64,000 bases of DNA, from assembly GCA_910575475.1 (NCBI GenBank), contig CAJTGD010000009.1, forward strand, positions 62,001 to 126,000. Direction: 5' to 3'. The notes under the pieces are model-generated. The model had not been told where the DNA came from, ran no database searches, and saw nothing but the letters and a program-made list of their open reading frames with translations. The translations under genes and the position numbers were made by a program. Positions 55,452 to 63,873 of this stretch are shown here, piece by piece (the first letter of the stretch is position 1; each line of letters begins with the position of its first letter). This DNA comes from Lachnospiraceae bacterium (GTDB lineage: Bacteria > Bacillota > Clostridia > Lachnospirales > Lachnospiraceae).

Positions 55452-56615
55452 CTAAACTGTTTTTAATACATCTATCAACAGATTAATCTCTTTTTCCATT
55501 TTCACAGAATGATTTCCAACAAAAAAACCATTTTCATGTATATAATCCGCACAGACAAGTTCTCCTGAAATGGATGCATTCATATATTTAAATGCAGGCT
55601 GTCTTGCAAAATTCCCTGCGACAATTGGCCTTACTTCAATCCCCGCATTACGCAAAGCTTCAATAAAACTTTCCCTTTCTCCGCTATATTCTTCTCTGAG
55701 AATAAGGGCAAAACCAAACCAGGACGACTCCCCTGTTTCCAACTGCGTATAAAATCTTTCGTCCGCCTTCATCATTCTCTTAAATACGTCAGCATTATCA
55801 CGCCGAATTCTTACGAAAGAATCCAACTTCTTAATCTGCTCCAGACCAATTGCTGCTTCCATTTCAAGCGGCCTTAAATTGTACCCCGGCATAATAAACT
55901 GAAAACTTTCATAAAACTCATTCTCATTCTTCCGATAAAGACTACTGGAATGCGGAAGCTGACGAGTCCATCCATGTGTTCTGATTGACAACAGATAATG
56001 ATATAATTCCTCATCATCCGTAACCGTAACTCCACCTTCCATCGTACAAAGATGATGAGAATAAAACGTAGAAAAGGTTCCTAATATGCCAAAAGTTCCT
56101 GCAAATTTATTTCTGTACTTTGCTCCCATTGATTCGCAATTATCTTCAATAAGAATTAAATCGTATCTTTTGCATATTTCCCGCAATCTTTCAAAATCAT
56201 TGGGATTACCCAAAAGATTTACAGCAAAAATTGCCTTTACATCATCTGTAATGGCATCTTCAACCTTATTCAAATCCATATTTAGTGTCTTACAGTCAAT
56301 ATCAACAAGCCGTGCTTTCAGACCACACTGTTCTAGTGGGAAATAAGTCGTGCTCCACGAAACTGCAGAGACAAGAACTTCATCTCCTCTTTGAAGCCTT
56401 CCTGAATATATTAACGCAGAAATCGCCAGAAGATTTGCCGATGAACCCGAATTGGACATAACTGCATACTTCGCGCCAAAATACTTTGCAAATGCTTTTT
56501 CATATGCCTCTACCTCAACTCCCATCGTAAAGCGATTTGAGCTGATTACTCTGCGAATTGCTTCCAATTCTTTTTCATCCCAAGTATCATTTGACAAACT
56601 ATATCTAATTTCCAT
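55452..56615 (-). CDS. colD: GDP-4-keto-6-deoxy-D-mannose 3-dehydratase (ColD)
   Basis: 387 residues of the DegT/DnrJ/EryC1 fold. The decisive feature is FYSHHLCTMEGG: histidine stands where aminotransferases carry the PLP lysine, the mark of 3-dehydratases. Long matches to E. coli ColD as I remember it include AVSWSTTYFPLEQCGL, EDNCESMGAKY, RTHGWTRQLP, PGYNLRPLEM and GESSWFGFAL. ColD uses PLP and glutamate to remove the 3-hydroxyl, giving the 3,6-dideoxy sugar precursor of colitose. The ATG at 56615 has GGAGG 7 bp upstream and overlaps the gmd stop (TGATG). Confidence 0.9.
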   Translation of the reverse strand: MEIRYSLSNDTWDEKELEAIRRVISSNRFTMGVEVEAYEKAFAKYFGAKYAVMSNSGSSANLLAISALIYSGRLQRGDEVLVSAVSWSTTYFPLEQCGLKARLVDIDCKTLNMDLNKVEDAITDDVKAIFAVNLLGNPNDFERLREICKRYDLILIEDNCESMGAKYRNKFAGTFGILGTFSTFYSHHLCTMEGGVTVTDDEELYHYLLSIRTHGWTRQLPHSSSLYRKNENEFYESFQFIMPGYNLRPLEMEAAIGLEQIKKLDSFVRIRRDNADVFKRMMKADERFYTQLETGESSWFGFALILREEYSGERESFIEALRNAGIEVRPIVAGNFARQPAFKYMNASISGELVCADYIHENGFFVGNHSVKMEKEINLLIDVLKTV

Positions 56616-57661
56616 CACCCTACCTCCAGTATTGCCTTTTCCCTTTTTGCCAGTTTTCTATCATGCTCCGCCATAATTTTTACCAATTTTTCGTAGCTTG
56701 TTTTCTGTGGATTCCACCCTAAAACTGTTTTTGCCTTTGTTGGATCTCCCCAAAGATTATCCACATCCGTAGGACGGAACCATGTAGAATTTACACAGAC
56801 AAGCATTTTACCTGTCTTGGCATCGTATCCTTTTTCTTCAATGCCTTCCCCCTCCCATCGGATATGGATATCATTTGCCGCAAAAGCTTTCTCCGTAAAA
56901 TCCCGGACTGTATGCTGTACCCCTGTAGCAATTACAAAATCATCCGGCTTGTCCTGCTGTAAAATAAGCCACATACACTCCACATAATCCTTTGCATAGC
57001 CCCAGTCTCGAAGCGAATTCATATTTCCCAACTCCAAGTGATCCTGAATACCTTCTGCAATACGGCCTGCCGCAAGAGTAATCTTTCTAGTCACGAATGT
57101 CTCTCCCCGGCGTTCAGACTCATGATTGAACAATATTCCATTCGCCGCAAATAGTCCATATGCATCCCTGTATTCCTTCGTAATCCAAAATGCATACTGC
57201 TTTGCAACTGCATATGGTGAATATGGATGAAATGGCGTGGTTTCTTTCTGTGGTATTTCCTCGACCTTACCGTACAATTCAGATGTTGATGCCTGATAAA
57301 TCCGCGTCTTTGATACAAGTCCTAAAATTCTTACGGCTTCCAGAACACGGAGCGTTCCAAGAGCATCCACATCACCAGAGTATTCTGGAACGTCAAAAGA
57401 CACTTGAACATGTGACTGTGCTGCCAAATTATATATCTCATCTGGCTTTACGAGATTCATAATACGAATTATTGATGAAGAATCTGACATATCCCCATCA
57501 TGAAGTATCAGTCTATCCTTTATGTGGTCTATCCTTCCTGTATTTGAAATAGATGAACGACGGATAACCCCGTGTACCTCATATCCCTTATCAATCAGAA
57601 ATTCTGCCAAATAAGATCCGTCCTGTCCTGTAATACCTGTAATTAACGCTACCTTGTTCAT
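56615..57661 (-). CDS. gmd: GDP-mannose 4,6-dehydratase
   Basis: 348 residues. NADP-binding [14 protein letters not shown], catalytic Thr/Ser region [11 protein letters not shown], and Y-x3-K in [12 protein letters not shown], then [16 protein letters not shown], all characteristic of Gmd. It makes GDP-4-keto-6-deoxymannose, the shared precursor of GDP-fucose, GDP-colitose and GDP-perosamine. The ATG at 57661 is preferred; an ATG four codons earlier abuts the ribosome site. It precedes colD with a one-base overlap. Confidence 0.97.
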   Translation of the reverse strand: MNKVALITGITGQDGSYLAEFLIDKGYEVHGVIRRSSISNTGRIDHIKDRLILHDGDMSDSSSIIRIMNLVKPDEIYNLAAQSHVQVSFDVPEYSGDVDALGTLRVLEAVRILGLVSKTRIYQASTSELYGKVEEIPQKETTPFHPYSPYAVAKQYAFWITKEYRDAYGLFAANGILFNHESERRGETFVTRKITLAAGRIAEGIQDHLELGNMNSLRDWGYAKDYVECMWLILQQDKPDDFVIATGVQHTVRDFTEKAFAANDIHIRWEGEGIEEKGYDAKTGKMLVCVNSTWFRPTDVDNLWGDPTKAKTVLGWNPQKTSYEKLVKIMAEHDRKLAKREKAILEVG

Positions 57662-57679
57662 ATAAGCTTCCATCCTTTC

Positions 57680-58555
57680 CTACATAAGAATCCAATGAGG
57701 CGGAACAATATCAATCGGTTTATTATCAAAAAACCACTTTTCAGGCGCAATAACAATTTTATCCTGATACTCATTCAGTTTCGCCCCCCACCAATGATAG
57801 GTACTATTAACTATAATTGAATGTCTACACGAAGCCATCAACATCAACTCTTCAAAATCATTTGTCTGCTGCTCCGTTTCTCTATATATAATCTGAAAGT
57901 CTCCCCAATCTATATTTCTCTTACACCACTGAATATCATTAGAAAAAATATAAAAAACGGGAGCATCTAGGCGTTCACTTATATACCGCATTGCTTTTTG
58001 ATAATATTCTGTTCCAAAACTTCCCCAATGAGCTGATTCTGAAGTATAGTCCCCCTTCCTCACCCCTATAAACACTGAATTTTGAGATTCCATAACCCTT
58101 TGTATATTCTTTGTCATTTCACTTAATTCGTAGTTTGGCGTAAACTCTTTCTTCAATATATCAATTACAGAGTCTACATACCGATACGACTGCCAGTAAC
58201 CATCAAAATATGAATATTTAGCCAAAGATGTAGGCGGGATATATGCTCTCGTATGTTCGTAATAATATCTTCTATTAAAAAACTTTTCGAACAAAATCCA
58301 TAGTTTATATTGATTGGAAAGAGCGTCTCCCTGATGATTAAACATGCAAATCTTTTCAATTTCATTTCGTCTTGCCTCTGGAACAGATATATTAAACCTT
58401 TTTAGTCTCGGAACCCTAACTGAATCATTCTTTACATTGCAAAATACTGAATAGTCCAACCGAATCTCCTCACCGGTCATCTTTTCCAGCAATTTCGCAT
58501 AGGCATATTGAAACATCTGATTTCCAAGGCCGCCTTTTAGCTTCACTATCTTCAT
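57680..58555 (-). CDS. GT11 family alpha-1,2-fucosyl/colitosyltransferase
   Basis: 291 residues. N-terminal LKGGLGNQMFQYAYA and the GDP-binding VRKGDYTSE (usually HxRRGDY) identify GT11; NSTYHWWGA is the third motif. GT11 enzymes transfer L-fucose from GDP-fucose to galactose. In E. coli O55, whose antigen contains colitose, a GT11 protein is the presumed colitosyl donor enzyme, which fits the colD gene here. The start overlaps the preceding gene by 4 bp (ATGA), with AAGGAG 5 bp upstream. Confidence 0.88.
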   Translation of the reverse strand: MKIVKLKGGLGNQMFQYAYAKLLEKMTGEEIRLDYSVFCNVKNDSVRVPRLKRFNISVPEARRNEIEKICMFNHQGDALSNQYKLWILFEKFFNRRYYYEHTRAYIPPTSLAKYSYFDGYWQSYRYVDSVIDILKKEFTPNYELSEMTKNIQRVMESQNSVFIGVRKGDYTSESAHWGSFGTEYYQKAMRYISERLDAPVFYIFSNDIQWCKRNIDWGDFQIIYRETEQQTNDFEELMLMASCRHSIIVNSTYHWWGAKLNEYQDKIVIAPEKWFFDNKPIDIVPPHWILM

Positions 58556-59745
58556 ATCGACTCCTTTTTTATAGTGTCCAGATCATTGCCAAGTATCTGT
58601 GATAATAAGCTATGCTCCAAAGATAACATAATATAATCATATTCAGCAATTTGTTTGAATTTATGGACATTAGAACAATCATCTATAATAACAGGAATCT
58701 GCAGGAAATGGCTCTGCAGTAGCACAGTTGAAAATTTTGACACTGCATGTCCGGATGTTAATATAGAATAGTTAATATCCATTTCCCGCGGCTCAATTTC
58801 CATCTCTGTGTCCTCCACTACTCCACGGATATACTCTCCGTCGCTCCAACGTGGGTGCAGACGCATACGAATCCTGTGTCCACGCCTCTTAAGTGCTTTT
58901 AGGCACTTCACGATAAAGTCTATTTCTTGGTGGCATTCATCCTGAAAATAATAGCAGTAATCTACCCTGTCCTTCTCCTTAATCTCCACCTTTCCTGGAA
59001 AAAACTCTGGTGGAAGTTCTATAATAAACTGATCAGGAAATGCTTTTAATGACACAAACATCTTCTTATAATGCTCATGCCATACATAACATTCATCAAA
59101 CCGAAAAAAAGAATCTCTTATTCCCCAAACTTTATCCCCATGCATAAAATTAATGTGTTTTATCCCCTGGATATTGCAAAATTCTGTCATAGCAGAAGAA
59201 CCACAGGAATATTCACTATGAGTAGAAATCGCACTTGGCCTATATTTATCCATCAAATAACGGTATTGCGTCATTCTCAAAAATATTTTTAATTGAAAGA
59301 AAAACTCAAATGGATATTTTTTTCTAATATTTTTTACAAACCAACGATAATCATCCTTATTTAGGACATAGTGTTCAATATTCGTGCAGTATCTTACATG
59401 TTTATACCGTTCAATGAGACTTAATGGCACCCTTGATTTGCCAATTCCCGCAAGTATACAAACCATATCACATTTCTCTGAAACCTCAGTTCTCTTCGGT
59501 GTAGTCAATATTCTATAATATAGCATAAAAAATCCGGCAATTTGAAGAAAATTATGATTAATACTGTGTATTAAAAATTGACATTTAAATTGGTTGTAAC
59601 TCCGTTCAATATTATCCTTTGGATCTGCAATACTATTTAAAATATGTTCTTGCTCTTCTCTGCCCCAAAAAAATTTCGGATCCTTGAGATTCATACAGTC
59701 AACATATTTCTGCTTAATCGTCTGAAAAAGACCCAACACTGCCAC
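58552..59745 (-). CDS. Probable GT-B-like glycosyltransferase, unassigned family
   Basis: 397 residues, soluble. Not recognised by family. Features resemble polysialyltransferase or CDP-glycerol-transferase-like GT-B folds: FMHGDKVWG (about 195), RMRLHPRWSDGEY (about 295) and a C-terminal SKFSTVLLQSHFLQIPVII (about 343-361) in which Ser-Thr would face a nucleotide phosphate. The start is uncertain: GTG at 59745 or GTG at 59739; the latter has AAGGGG 6 bp upstream. It overlaps the flippase gene by about 30 bp. Confidence 0.65.
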   Translation of the reverse strand: MAVLGLFQTIKQKYVDCMNLKDPKFFWGREEQEHILNSIADPKDNIERSYNQFKCQFLIHSINHNFLQIAGFFMLYYRILTTPKRTEVSEKCDMVCILAGIGKSRVPLSLIERYKHVRYCTNIEHYVLNKDDYRWFVKNIRKKYPFEFFFQLKIFLRMTQYRYLMDKYRPSAISTHSEYSCGSSAMTEFCNIQGIKHINFMHGDKVWGIRDSFFRFDECYVWHEHYKKMFVSLKAFPDQFIIELPPEFFPGKVEIKEKDRVDYCYYFQDECHQEIDFIVKCLKALKRRGHRIRMRLHPRWSDGEYIRGVVEDTEMEIEPREMDINYSILTSGHAVSKFSTVLLQSHFLQIPVIIDDCSNVHKFKQIAEYDYIMLSLEHSLLSQILGNDLDTIKKESI

Positions 59746-60946
59746 CCCCTTCTATTGTTTTAAAACAAATCAAAAGCATAATCAGATTTTGCACCAGTAG
59801 AGATATGATTGTCGCATAGCAAAAACCAGTTAAACTGTATTTCCCAATTAATAAAACTGTAAACAATAAATAAGGCACCAGCCTGCCTATTTGAATATAA
59901 TATTGCATGCGCCTCTCTGCGTACCGTAGGGTCAAAGGCACAATAAAAGTATAAAACATCTGGAGCATCGCAATCATATTAGCATAAGGAATAATATCCA
60001 TACATTTTTCATAAAAACTTGGATATAAAACCTGGATCACCACCGGTACAATCAAACCACAGACATAATAACCTATCACACATACACCAGATAATGCAAT
60101 AATGCATACAGACAGAATCTTTCTAGATAATACACTTATCTTTACAAGATAGCTGAGAATAACATTACTTATTGATGTTGCAAGCATCGGAATTATTTTA
60201 GACATAATTGACGCCGTTTGATAATATGTCATGCTCTCTGCCCCTAGATAGGGATAAATAACAAATTTATCAAGATATGTTGACACACCAGATATTGTTG
60301 ATGTAGTTACCAAAACATTTGTATTTTTTAAAAGTAACTTAAATCCCGGGGTTATCATAAGCTTCTGTTGCCAAATTGATGTTGAAAACAAATTATAAAT
60401 AAATGAAGCCCCATATCCGGTAACAAAAACAATTTCCCAACATTGAAAATTCATTGCGGAAAGCATGACGTAACCCAACAGATATCCTATACACCCGCAA
60501 GCATTTGTCATAAAAATTTTTACATAAGACAACTTAAGCCTGTATTCTACAGCAAGATAATTATTTGCAATCAAAAAGATTTCCGAAAGCAAAAGCAATG
60601 GAACATTAATCCCTTCTTTCAAACATCCTGTCAGCCAGAGCATAAATATATTCATAATCAATCCGCCAGACAGATTTATTAAAAATAATAAGGAAAAACT
60701 CCCTTCTTCCTCCTTTTTTAAATGAAGTAGTCTCGTATATGCCACACTGCTTCCCCAAATACCATTCACAAAATTCTGCACTCCAACACATACTGTCAAC
60801 GTACCGTAGGTAGTCGCACCAACTTGTCCAGCAATCATCGGATACACCAGAAGATTCAGCAAAGCTATGGGCATACCTGAGGCTATAATATTCAAGAGCA
60901 TGTCGCCTAAAAATTTAAATTTTGTATTTACTCTTATTAAGTGCAT
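59714..60946 (-). CDS. Wzx-type oligosaccharide flippase
   Basis: 410 residues with about 12 predicted membrane helices and the PST/MOP layout. It would flip lipid-linked oligosaccharide repeat units across the membrane in a Wzx/Wzy pathway. The ATG at 60946 has GGAG 10 bp upstream; the frame is open ten codons more. No Wzy polymerase is seen within the window; it may lie beyond 64 kb. Confidence 0.9.
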   Translation of the reverse strand: MHLIRVNTKFKFLGDMLLNIIASGMPIALLNLLVYPMIAGQVGATTYGTLTVCVGVQNFVNGIWGSSVAYTRLLHLKKEEEGSFSLLFLINLSGGLIMNIFMLWLTGCLKEGINVPLLLLSEIFLIANNYLAVEYRLKLSYVKIFMTNACGCIGYLLGYVMLSAMNFQCWEIVFVTGYGASFIYNLFSTSIWQQKLMITPGFKLLLKNTNVLVTTSTISGVSTYLDKFVIYPYLGAESMTYYQTASIMSKIIPMLATSISNVILSYLVKISVLSRKILSVCIIALSGVCVIGYYVCGLIVPVVIQVLYPSFYEKCMDIIPYANMIAMLQMFYTFIVPLTLRYAERRMQYYIQIGRLVPYLLFTVLLIGKYSLTGFCYATIISLLVQNLIMLLICFKTIEGGGSVGSFSDD

Positions 60947-61068
60947 AAAATATATTCTCCAAATGCTCAAAATCAAGTATACCTAATTCTAACACATTCC
61001 ACCTGAATTACAAGTAAATTTTCTGATATCAGAAATCATTTCTACCCAAATCGTAAATATCCATTCTC

Positions 61069-62092
61069 TCAATCAATTTTACGCAATACAAATGTTGCTT
61101 GATCCCCTTTCCCACACGCATTATCTCTTTTAGCTATTTTGGAATACTTCAAAAAGGCAAGTATCGCATATTCAAATATTCCAAATATCGTTCTTCTGTA
61201 ATTTCCATCTTTTCCTTTACTATACTGAATACTTCCAATATACGAAAATGCGCTACTATCAAATAAAATCCTGTCAATTGATAATCCCAATTCATCAGCA
61301 AGAATACTCATGCTTTTTATACTATGCAAAAAAATATGTCTGGGAGCATCTAATTGAACCCAGTATTTCCCAAATTTCCAAAATACGTTTGACCCTGCTA
61401 TAGGAATGGATATAAGAATACCCCCCCCCCACGCGCAATTTTTGATATGCATGCAACAAAGTTTCTCTCGGATCTTCTATATGTTCGAAACTATGATGAA
61501 ACATTATCAAATCATATTCTTCTGAACATTCTTTTATTGTACCATATATAAATTTTATCTTTGAATTCAAATTTTTGTTAAACGTCTCTCGTGTAATAAA
61601 ACGATCACAGCCTGATAGGTTTTTATAACCAAGCTTTTCTAATAGATAGAGTAAATATCCATCTCCACATCCTACATCTAAAATAGCATCAAACTTTTTT
61701 GTATAATTCCCAATCACTCCATAGACTGGTCGAGGAATGAATCCATGCATTATCCTCCCAATATAGCCCTTATGAGTAAACTCAAAAATATCTCTTTTCT
61801 CCATAAGCCAGTGAACAAAAGTACCTATCACTTTATTTCTCGTTCTTAAGCAAAAACTATAGTAAGAATTCCCATAGTAATCGCTTAAGTTATCCGGAAC
61901 TGATACTATTTGCATGCATCCACAATAAGAACAGATACTATATTCAAAGTAAGTAGTACCTGCCCTATTGTAATCTTGTACTTCAAAAACCTTAAACTCA
62001 CCTGAATTCCCGCATATCTGACATTTTAACGTTTTTCTATTCATTTTCTCAGCTAGATACTCCGCACCTATCTTGACACTTTTTTCAAACAT
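61069..62092 (-). CDS. Zinc-ribbon SAM methyltransferase, interrupted by a G10 tract (out of frame)
   Basis: Two frames make one protein. The 5' part (62092 to about 61430) has a zinc ribbon (CQICG...CSYCG, residues 23-60) and a Rossmann methyltransferase core (LDVGCGDGYLL, HHSFEHIEDP). At KLRVGGG it meets ten G (coding strand) and shifts into a frame that ends at 61322. The rest (ILISIPIAGSNVFWKFGKYW to LRKID) is in another frame, to 61069. With nine G the two join into a 340-residue enzyme with the expected VGGGILISIP strand. So the gene is OFF here by one base. It probably methylates a sugar or lipid-linked glycan. Confidence 0.85.
61421..61430 (-). repeat. G10 homopolymer tract (candidate phase-variation switch)
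   Basis: Ten consecutive C on the plus strand, G on the coding strand, within codons for Val-Gly-Gly-Gly. Nine or twelve G would restore the methyltransferase frame. Confidence 0.9.
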
Positions 62093-62096
62093 ACTA

Positions 62097-62729
62097 TTAT
62101 ATTTTTACCTTCCAAATATGCACACATGTTCCTCTTATTTCATCCGTATACTCATTTATCAAATCAAACATACCACTGGATTTTATATAAGCACTTTCTG
62201 ACGCGCCATAACAAATCAAATAAATTTTTTTCCTTTTCGCTCTTAATTGCGTAAAACATTTAAAGAGATTATCTAATACTTCTCTATAAATTTCAGGTTC
62301 AAACGGATTAAACATATAAAATACATTAAATTCATCATATCTGCTAAATGTGATAGCATCTTCATGATAAATTTCCACATGATGCATCTTTAATTTTTGA
62401 AAATTACGAACAGCAATCCTATAAAGACTATCTTCAATCTCTATACCTGCAATCCGATTAAAACCATATTTTGTAGCATAGTATAAACAGCCGCCCTTCC
62501 CACAACCAATATCTATAAAGCAATCATTTTCGTCTAATTCTAATTGTCTTAGGATAATATCAAATGCTTTTTCCTGTGTCAAGGCATAACCATGATTTCC
62601 TTCTGTCTGTATACCATGATTCTTTTGTCTCATCGAAAAATCAAGCCCTCTTGGCCTCTCTATAAAAAGTGACCTTAAAACCATTACCCCCCCCCGAATA
62701 TATCTTTTTAGTTTATTATTAATATTCAT
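62097..62729 (-). CDS. Class I SAM methyltransferase with N-terminal G9 tract (in frame)
   Basis: 210 residues. SAM-binding motif CFIDIGCGKGGCLYYA (about 70-85), acidic second-strand IAGIEIED, and motif IV-like VFYMFNPFEPE. It has no zinc ribbon. GGAG lies 8 bp ahead of the ATG at 62729, and the start overlaps the acyltransferase end by 11 bp. Nine G encode part of RYIRGGVM at residues 12-16; a change of one G would end translation early. Directly after the tract is an in-frame ATG (VM-V), so a shorter form could start there. Currently ON. Probably modifies the surface glycan. Confidence 0.85.
   Translation of the reverse strand: MNINNKLKRYIRGGVMVLRSLFIERPRGLDFSMRQKNHGIQTEGNHGYALTQEKAFDIILRQLELDENDCFIDIGCGKGGCLYYATKYGFNRIAGIEIEDSLYRIAVRNFQKLKMHHVEIYHEDAITFSRYDEFNVFYMFNPFEPEIYREVLDNLFKCFTQLRAKRKKIYLICYGASESAYIKSSGMFDLINEYTDEIRGTCVHIWKVKI
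62687..62695 (-). repeat. G9 homopolymer tract (candidate phase-variation switch)
   Basis: Nine C on the plus strand (G on the coding strand), 35-43 bases inside the methyltransferase gene. The present length keeps the frame open. Confidence 0.9.
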
Positions 62730-63820
62730 CTCTATTTCTCCTTTTTCTTTTTATTATTAACATTTTCTTTACAATTGGTTTTTCGAAAAAATTCGTAAGC
62801 AAAAACGAAAGGCAAAAAGAAATGGCAACAACCAATACGTATTTTATTATCCATATCCCCCATATATTTTCAATATGAAGATCCCATGAATTTGTCTTTC
62901 TAATTATCAGAAAATGGAACAAATATATTCCATAACTGTACTTTCCCAAATTATTAAATAGAATATTATCAAATAAAATATACGAAGAATCTTTCAGCGC
63001 GATTACTATTCCGCCAAAAGCAAGTCCCCACAACGTAACCCCAAGTCCCTGAAGATTTCCTCCAAACGTCAGTACATATATAAGATATATTGAAAAAGCA
63101 ATGATAATACAGGACATTTTTTTGCTTATTACAACCTTCCTATCTTTATACACAAAATAACATACAATTCCCATCATAAGAACCGGTAATTGCGCAATAA
63201 TACTATAATTTTCAACATATACATTCCAAAGATAAATATCCTCTTCTCCCAATAATGGTACCCGAATTAAAATTTGTTGAAAAACACCACATATAACTAC
63301 ACTGGCCATATAGAAAATCATTGCACTTTCCAACGATTTTATCTTTTTAAACATCAATGGAACAGCCAGATAAAAAATGAACAATACACCCAGATACCAT
63401 TCAACACCAATAATACTGTTCATATAAAAAGGATTAAATCCATGCAGGAAAAGAAAATGAAATACTATATTCATCACCGAAATGCGATCATGGCTGCCAA
63501 GCCAATTTCCCCCCCCCACCATCTATACTCAAATACACTGCCAATACCAAGTAATAAAGAGGAATTAATCTTATAACTTTTTCAACTATCCACACTGCTG
63601 CATCCTTCGCTGAAAAAATCATATCTTTATATCTACGATCAAATGAAGCAAATGCTAAAAAGGCGGAAATAACAAAAAAAAGCTGAACGCCTCTTGCACC
63701 TGTCTGAACAATTCTTCCAAACAAACTATTCTCAATCCCTCTATCCGTACAATGCACCATAATAATACAAAGCATCGCAATTCCTTTTAATCCATCTATT
63801 CCATTGATCTTCTGTACCAC
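62719..63820 (-). CDS. Acyltransferase 3 (OafA/YrhL-type), interrupted by a G9 tract (out of frame)
   Basis: Two frames make one multi-helix membrane protein. The 5' part (from GTG at 63820, with GGAGGA 8 bp upstream) reads NGIDGLKGIAMLCIIMVH, with the catalytic-type His, and RGVQLFFVISAFLAF, then hits nine G after SIDG and stops at 63488. The 3' part (NWLGSHDRISVMNIVFHFLF onward, with GVEWYLGVLFIFYL) is in another frame. Eight G would fuse them into a 366-residue acyltransferase, the normal length. Currently OFF. It would O-acylate (for instance O-acetylate) a surface sugar. Confidence 0.87.
63509..63517 (-). repeat. G9 homopolymer tract (candidate phase-variation switch)
   Basis: Nine C on the plus strand (G on the coding strand) in the first extracytoplasmic loop region of the acyltransferase. 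Eight or eleven G would restore the frame. Confidence 0.9.
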
Positions 63821-63873
63821 TAAACAACTCCTCCATTTTACCAAGCTACATTCACGGCTCCATTATTATTACT

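Noticed and set aside
61069-63844. Reading the split methyltransferase and acyltransferase as four separate genes or as dead pseudogenes
   Set aside because: Each pair joins exactly at a homopolymer and gives a family-length protein with one base removed, and no other lesions are present, so switchable genes explain them better; sequencing error remains possible.
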